Translations under genes and position numbers: made by a program
Origin: Chloroflexota bacterium
Lineage (GTDB): Bacteria > Chloroflexota > Anaerolineae > J036 > Brachytrichaceae
Length of the DNA: 11,018 nt
Reading direction: 5' to 3'
Assembly (NCBI GenBank): GCA_021813225.1
Contig: JAKALH010000053.1
Location: forward strand, 1 to 11,018
The notes under the pieces: model-generated
What the model was told of the DNA's origin: nothing
Databases searched by the model: none
The model's input: the letters and a program-made list of their open reading frames with translations, nothing else
Shown here: positions 7,759-11,018 of the stretch, piece after piece
How the letters are laid out: every line of letters begins with the position of its first letter
Numbering within the stretch: position 1 is the first letter of the stretch

Positions 7759-8665
7759 CCTGATTGTCCGCTCCTGCCAGCCTCTCGACGACCTTGATCA
7801 GCACCGCGTCGTCCAGCCTGCCGTAGCCCATCGCCATGCCCATTTTGTAGACCTGCTGCGCCAGCGCGGGCAGCAGCAGGGGAAAGCCCGCCCGGTCAGC
7901 GGCGTCCAGCACGTAGCCCATGTCCTTGTTCAGGATCGCCAGCGCGCTCCTGGGCGGCGCGAACGATTCCGCAAGCATGCGCGGCCCGCGGTCGGAGAAG
8001 ATCCAACTGCTGCCGGCGCTGCGGCCGATGATGTCGAACAGCATGTCTTTATCCAGCCCCAGCTTCGCGCCGAAGGCCAGGGCTTCTGCGGCCACCAGCA
8101 GTTGCGTGGCGACCATCAACTGGTTGACGAGTTTGACGGCCTGCCCGTCGCCGGCGTCAGGGCCGACGTGAACGGTGTTGGCGCCTATCGCCAGCAGAGC
8201 GGGCCGGCAGGCTGCGAAGACCTCGACCGGGCCGCCGGCCATGATGGTGAGCGTGGCCGCGCGCGCGCCTTTCTCGCCGCCGCTGACGGGCGCGTCGAGG
8301 TAATGGACGCCCCGCCCGCTCAGCCATTGGGCGACGGTCTGCACGGTGTTGCGGCTCATGGTGCTCATGCCGATGACGGTGGCGCCGGCTTTCAGGCTGG
8401 CAGCGGCGTTGCCCGGCTCGAACAGCGTGGCCGTGAACTGGGCGTCGTCGACCAGCATGGTGATAAACAGGTCGCAGCCCTGCGCCGCCGCGGCCGCGCT
8501 GGCGGCGATGCTCGCGCCTTCCGCGGCCAGCGCCTGCAGCGGCGCGGGGTCGATATCGTAGACGGTCACGGGGTAGCCGGCCCTGAGCAGGCTGGACGCC
8601 ATCGGCCGGCCCATCACGCCCGCGCCCACAAAGCCCACGGCGGGTTTGTTGTCAGGTTGGTTCAT
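7709..8665 (-). CDS. ltnD: 3-hydroxyisobutyrate dehydrogenase family oxidoreductase (LtnD-like)
   Basis: The product is 318 residues. A Rossmann domain opens with GFVGAGVMGRPM (GxGxxG at 14-19), and the acidic D37 in VYDIDP favours NAD. DAPVSGG (124-130) is the substrate-binding motif. The catalytic Lys is K178 in GQAVKLVNQ, and NKDMGYVLDAA (246-256) is the conserved C-terminal helix of the beta-hydroxyacid dehydrogenase family. Members include HIBADH, tartronate semialdehyde reductase (GarR) and L-threonate dehydrogenase (LtnD). Overlap with a DUF1537 kinase points to LtnD, oxidising C2 of a four-carbon sugar acid before phosphorylation; the sequence alone cannot exclude the others. About 20 residues past the usual end (from AGADNQ) form a tail encoded partly within the next gene's start. 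The ATG at 8665 has GGAGA six bases upstream. Confidence 0.9.
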   Translation of the reverse strand: MNQPDNKPAVGFVGAGVMGRPMASSLLRAGYPVTVYDIDPAPLQALAAEGASIAASAAAAAQGCDLFITMLVDDAQFTATLFEPGNAAASLKAGATVIGMSTMSRNTVQTVAQWLSGRGVHYLDAPVSGGEKGARAATLTIMAGGPVEVFAACRPALLAIGANTVHVGPDAGDGQAVKLVNQLMVATQLLVAAEALAFGAKLGLDKDMLFDIIGRSAGSSWIFSDRGPRMLAESFAPPRSALAILNKDMGYVLDAADRAGFPLLLPALAQQVYKMGMAMGYGRLDDAVLIKVVERLAGADNQDGAGDIQSRTAGPAAA

Positions 8666-8671
8666 GCGATG

Positions 8672-8676
8672 TCTCC
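8672..8676 (-). promoter_or_regulatory. Shine-Dalgarno site of the LtnD-like gene
   Basis: GGAGA on the minus strand, six bases before ATG 8665; supports that start. Confidence 0.5.
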
Positions 8677-8682
8677 GCGGCC

Positions 8683-8711
8683 ATTCTAGTGCGTTTTCGC
8701 GCCGCCATCAC
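8683..8711 (-). promoter_or_regulatory. Possible promoter of the ltnD-otnK operon
   Basis: On the minus strand, TAGAAT (8683-8688; five of six -10 bases) lies 17 bases after GTGATG (8706-8711), a poor -35. A start near 8677 would place the ribosome site almost at the RNA 5' end, which weakens the case. The candidate abuts the palindrome array. Confidence 0.3.
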
Positions 8712-8715
8712 TCCC

Positions 8716-9113
8716 GTGGCTTCCCGCCTGCGCGGGGAATGACGGGCGTCATGTCGTCGTTCCCGCGGACGCGGGAACCCAGGACGGCACAGCGCCGCGG
8801 CGGTTCGTCGGGGCAGCGGCGTGGATTCCCGCCTGCGCGGGAATGACGGGTGTCATGTCGTCGTTCCCGCGGACGCGGGAACCCAGGGCGGCACAGCGCC
8901 GCGGCGGTTCGTCCGGGCAGCGGCATGGATTCCCGCCTGCGCGGGGAATGACGGGTGTCATGTCGTCGTTCCCGCGGATGCGGGAACCCCAGGGCGGCAC
9001 AGCGCCGCGGCGGTTCGTCGGGGCAGCGGCGTGGCTTCCCGCCTGCGCGGGGAATGACGGGTGTCATGTCGTCGTTCCCGCGGACGCGGGAACCCAGGGC
9101 CACACAGCGCCGC
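8716..9113. repeat. BIME-like tandem array: ~105-bp unit, nearly four copies, two palindromes each
   Basis: Each unit holds two hairpins. H1 is ATTCCCGCCTGCGCGGGAAT (starts at 8720, 8825, 8929, 9035; copies 1 and 4 start with C instead of A, and copies 1, 3 and 4 have one extra G in the right arm). H2 is GTTCCCGCGGACGCGGGAAC (8759, 8863, 8968, 9074; one loop change in copy 3). Both have 8-bp stems and 4-base loops. Read on opposite strands they are the same element, GTC(A/G)TTCCCGC-N4-GCGGGAA(T/C)CCA, so each unit is an inverted pair, as in bacterial interspersed mosaic elements. H1 also fits the ATTCCC-N8-GGGAAT pattern of Neisseria dRS3. The unit spacing is 104-106 bases and copies differ at only a few positions, implying recent amplification. 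The array starts about 50 bases before the LtnD-like start codon and ends 7 bases from the CHAT stop codon, so it could act as a terminator or attenuator between them. Confidence 0.9.
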
Positions 9114-9120
9114 CGACCCC

Positions 9121-10479
9121 TCACCCGCCCATCTCGCCCAATTCCAGCAGCGGGCGTTCCTGGCGGATGCGCTGGCCGAGCTGGCTCAACAGCGAGCGGC
9201 GCCTGCACCACTGCACCAGTTCGCGCGCCTTCACCAGGCGCGTCTGGCCGGCCAGGTTCTCGTACTCCAGATCGGCGAATTCCGCGCGCGATGACTGCAG
9301 CGTAAAGCACAGGTTGCTCAGGTCGTCCAGGTCGAAGTGCGTCGCCAGCGCGCTGGTCAGCCGCTCCGCGTACTGGTGCTCCTGAATGGCGTTCGACCCG
9401 GCGCGCGGGAACAGCACCACGCGGCTCGTCGGCAGGTACGCCACGAAGCCGCCCCACTCGTAGTTGGGGTCGCTGCCCCAGCGCGACTGCTGCACCGCGC
9501 GCCGCCCCGCCGCGGCGGCTTCGTCGATGCTCAGCCCCACAACCAGCGACGAGAACAGGATGCTGCCGAACACAGGGCTGGAGTAGTTGGACACCATCCC
9601 CAGCGACCCGATCAGCGCCGGCAGGCCCGCCTTCAACAGCGGGTCGGCGAACTCGTGCTGCGCGCTGTTGCACGCGCTGAAGAAGGCCAGCTTCGTCTGC
9701 GCCTTTGCCATCAGTTCGGCCAGGCGCTGCACCGGCAGCGGCTCGGGCGTCTGCCCGTCCGCCACCAGCGTCACGAGATGCGCGCCCTGCTCGCCGGGGT
9801 CGACGTGGCCCGAGTAGTACAGGATGCCGGCCGGCCAGTTGAGCGCCACTTCGATCTCCGTGGACTCGCAGAACTCGACCGAGGCGAAGTGCTGCACGTG
9901 CACCAGCGACTGCTGCAACTGGATGTATTCGCCCTGCACGCCCCAGTGGTCGTCTCTTGCCGAGTTGGTCTGCCAGAATGTGCCGGCAAAAACGATGCGT
10001 TCGATCTCGCCCTCCGGCGCCGTGGAACCCGCCGCGTGCAGAAATGCCGGCGCTTCGCGCACCAGCGACACGCGCTCGCTCAGGGCGATGAAGGCGGCCT
10101 CGTCGGGCGCGTCCGCCGCGTCGGGCCACGTCGCGAACTCCCACGGCCAGTCGGCCATGCGTTCGTCGAAGCACAGGCGCAGGCGCAGGCCATTGCCGGC
10201 CGGAATCGCCTTGAGGCTGTCCTTGACCACGGCAAGGATGGGGTCGGGGAGCAGCACGCCGGCCAGTTCCTGCCCGAGCCGGCGCAGCCTGCCGGACAAG
10301 CCGGCGCTGCTGAACCACTGCGACTGCAGGAAAAACGCGGCGGCCGCGTCGAAGCGGGCGAAGTTGCAGCGCACGGTCAGCGGCCGGCGCATACGGCCGA
10401 CCGGCGACGACAGCACGATCACCTGCGCCCGTTCGGGGCTGTATTCCCACGCGCCAATCTGCAGGTCATGGAAGATCAT
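9121..10479 (-). CDS. CHAT-domain cysteine protease with C-terminal effector-associated (Death-like) domain
   Basis: The product is 452 residues from ATG 10479. That start is chosen over an upstream TTG (10503) because GGAGG (10489-10493) precedes it by nine bases. Residues ~60-360 form a CHAT (caspase-HetF-associated) domain: RLRLCFDERMADWPWEF (100-116), the catalytic His in YYSGHVD (H225) and the catalytic Cys in FFSACNS (C270), 45 residues apart as expected. GLPALIGSLGMVSN and the late WGGFVAYLP strand also match the family. Residues ~369-446 (FDLDDLSNLCFTL, then YENLAGQTRLVKARELVQW, then RIRQERP) resemble the effector-associated domains of the Death-like superfamily that link conflict effectors to sensor NTPases or other partners. 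No signal peptide or TM segment is seen. Inference: a proteolytic effector of an immunity or programmed-cell-death system, recruited by an EAD-bearing partner outside the window. EAD assignment rests on pattern memory. Confidence 0.85.
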   Translation of the reverse strand: MIFHDLQIGAWEYSPERAQVIVLSSPVGRMRRPLTVRCNFARFDAAAAFFLQSQWFSSAGLSGRLRRLGQELAGVLLPDPILAVVKDSLKAIPAGNGLRLRLCFDERMADWPWEFATWPDAADAPDEAAFIALSERVSLVREAPAFLHAAGSTAPEGEIERIVFAGTFWQTNSARDDHWGVQGEYIQLQQSLVHVQHFASVEFCESTEIEVALNWPAGILYYSGHVDPGEQGAHLVTLVADGQTPEPLPVQRLAELMAKAQTKLAFFSACNSAQHEFADPLLKAGLPALIGSLGMVSNYSSPVFGSILFSSLVVGLSIDEAAAAGRRAVQQSRWGSDPNYEWGGFVAYLPTSRVVLFPRAGSNAIQEHQYAERLTSALATHFDLDDLSNLCFTLQSSRAEFADLEYENLAGQTRLVKARELVQWCRRRSLLSQLGQRIRQERPLLELGEMGG

Positions 10480-10488
10480 GGTCAGCCG

Positions 10489-10493
10489 CCTCC
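10489..10493 (-). promoter_or_regulatory. Shine-Dalgarno site deciding the CHAT start
   Basis: GGAGG on the minus strand, nine bases before ATG 10479. It lies downstream of the alternative TTG at 10503 and so argues against that longer start. Confidence 0.65.
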
Positions 10494-10514
10494 GTGCGGG
10501 CAATATCGGCTTTC

Positions 10515-10544
10515 TTTATATCACCCGGTCGTTCCCGCCGTCTA
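10515..10544 (-). promoter_or_regulatory. Possible promoter of the CHAT gene
   Basis: On the minus strand, TAGACG (10539-10544; four of six -35 bases), an 18-base spacer and TATAAA (10515-10520; five of six). A start near 10508 would give a leader of about 29 bases containing the GGAGG site. It lies between the toxin remnant's stop and the CHAT start, so CHAT may be expressed independently. Confidence 0.45.
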
Positions 10545-10598
10545 CCGGAATCTGCGCGTTAATCGTCAGGAACTGCGGCGTTGTACCCAATACGGCCT

Positions 10599-10872
10599 TC
10601 AGCCTGCCGGATTGGCTATCTCGCGTTCGATTTGACGCAACAACTCAAGCGCGCTCAATAGTATACCGGGCTGAACGGTGTTCTCGGCGCCGATATGAAC
10701 ATGGTGCGGGGCATTGTCAAGATGCGGATAGTGCGCCATGTTATCCCAGCGCCGGTACAGTTGTGTCTGCCTGCCATTCATCCACTGATATCGATAGGAT
10801 GGTGAATAACTCGACCGTGGCACTTGTCACAAGCCATGTCTGGAGTTCGGCGAGGTACTCGGCCGGGTTCAT
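10599..10872 (-). pseudogene. TumE-like (DUF6516) toxin gene with internal deletion and frame change
   Basis: From ATG 10872 the minus strand reads MNPAEYLAELQTWLVTSATV followed by ELFTI, the usual N-terminus of TumE-family proteins; this frame stops at 10741. A second frame, entering near 10795-10800, reads SYRYQWMNGRQTQLYRRWDN, then HYPHLDNAPHHVHIG, then LLSALELLRQIEREI to a stop at 10599, which is the family's C-terminal half including the hallmark RRWDN and PHHVHIG. The middle strands expected between the halves (about 35-40 residues) are missing, and the frames differ by one base. The simplest reading is an internal deletion of about 110-120 bases at TTCACCATCCTATCG, leaving a dead toxin. 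The start overlaps the upstream antitoxin-like gene by ATGA. Family naming is from recognised motifs; a search would confirm it. Confidence 0.65.
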
Positions 10873-11018
10873 TGCGCCGGGGTTTTCCCGATCAGCGTCA
10901 GATAGCGCAGCGCGCTGTCGCGCAGGTCGCAGTAAACCGCCCATTCAAAATAGTCCGCATCGTCTCCCAACTGCCCCGATCTGAACCGGGCGTAGAAGTC
11001 CGCAGACAGCATCCCGTA
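10869..11018 (-). CDS. Antitoxin-like partner of the TumE-type toxin, C-terminal 49 residues
   Basis: The minus strand is open from the window edge to a TGA at 10869-10871. It begins YGMLSADFYARFRSGQLGDD and continues ADYFEWAVYCDLRD to the end TLIGKTPAQ. This matches the C-terminus of small (about 80-100 residue) proteins that I associate with genes directly upstream of DUF6516/TumE toxins: an YGM...FY.RF..G.LGDD...EW pattern. Its stop and the toxin ATG share ATGA (10869-10872), a classic translational coupling and a strong sign of one toxin-antitoxin operon. The N-terminal half lies beyond the window, so whether it has a DNA-binding domain cannot be seen. The visible part looks intact, unlike its partner. 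Confidence 0.6.
   Translation of the reverse strand, partial: YGMLSADFYARFRSGQLGDDADYFEWAVYCDLRDSALRYLTLIGKTPAQ

Noticed and set aside
7460..8689. A 409-codon plus-strand frame opposite the LtnD-like and kinase genes
   Set aside because: Antisense shadow; both minus-strand genes have full family motifs.
8716..9113. CRISPR array
   Set aside because: The spacers between palindromes are themselves repeated and near identical, and the period (~105) is too long.
8749..9305. Several repetitive frames in the array reading RGNDDMTPVIPRAGG-like and FPPARGMTGVM-like peptides
   Set aside because: These are translations of GTCATTCCCGC-type palindromes, a known source of spurious gene calls; no start signals or non-repeat domain.
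8708..10450. A 580-codon minus-strand open frame running through the CHAT gene and the palindrome array
   Set aside because: It is a different frame from the CHAT gene, with Arg/Gly/Ala-rich shadow composition. It continues through the array only because the unit is close to 105 bases, a multiple of three.
10480..10503. TTG at 10503 as start of the CHAT gene
   Set aside because: The GGAGG site lies inside this extension and is well placed for ATG 10479.
9337..10635. A 432-codon plus-strand frame opposite the CHAT gene
   Set aside because: Arg/Gln/His-rich antisense composition; the CHAT frame has catalytic motifs and a ribosome site.

Overview
The window is GC-rich bacterial DNA with dense coding on both strands. 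The likeliest source is a member of Chloroflexota (Anaerolineae-like or a related lineage). This is an inference from protein style: a multi-TM sensor module with an RYRLWDID motif, a CHAT protease with a C-terminal effector-associated domain, a TumE-type toxin locus and an ISKra4-like transposase remnant. No rRNA, tRNA or other universal marker is present, so the assignment is tentative.

Left part, + strand (1-4254). The window opens inside an ABC exporter half-transporter (1-1962) whose nucleotide-binding domain carries an unusual insertion of about 65 residues. A 540-bp gap follows, holding a minus-strand transposase relic (2083-2387) broken by two indels in simple repeats. Next comes an exported YVTN/WD40-type beta-propeller protein (2505-3740), with a near-consensus sigma70 promoter placed so that the mRNA should be leaderless. 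A small DUF1801 protein (3806-4189) follows. The 2.2-3.7 kb stretch looks less GC-rich than its surroundings.

Middle (4255-8665). A strong promoter drives a PDZ / multi-TM / GAF-like membrane protein that resembles a sensor histidine kinase ending just where a kinase domain would begin. Facing it on the minus strand is a catabolic operon read right to left: a 3-hydroxyisobutyrate-dehydrogenase-family enzyme (LtnD-like), an overlapping four-carbon acid sugar kinase (OtnK/DtnK-like), and the first ~40 residues of a VOC (glyoxalase-fold) gene cut off next to the sensor gene's stop codon. The first two fit the threonate/erythronate route: oxidation at C2, then phosphorylation. The aldolase and isomerase of that route are not in the window.

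Right part, minus strand (8666-11018). Between the operon and the next gene lies an array of almost four ~105-bp units. Each unit holds two inverted copies of a GTCRTTCCCGC-type palindrome, a BIME-like arrangement. Then comes a CHAT-domain cysteine protease with an intact His/Cys pair and a C-terminal Death-like effector-associated domain, a candidate conflict or cell-suicide effector. Upstream of it is a toxin-antitoxin-like pair. The antitoxin-like C-terminus runs off the window edge and overlaps the TumE-like toxin start by ATGA. The toxin gene has lost its middle part and changed frame.

The most interesting points are the CHAT-EAD effector beside a disabled TA module, the double-palindrome array, the apparent deletion scar joining a truncated sensor to a truncated VOC gene, the ABC-transporter insertion and the leaderless promoter.
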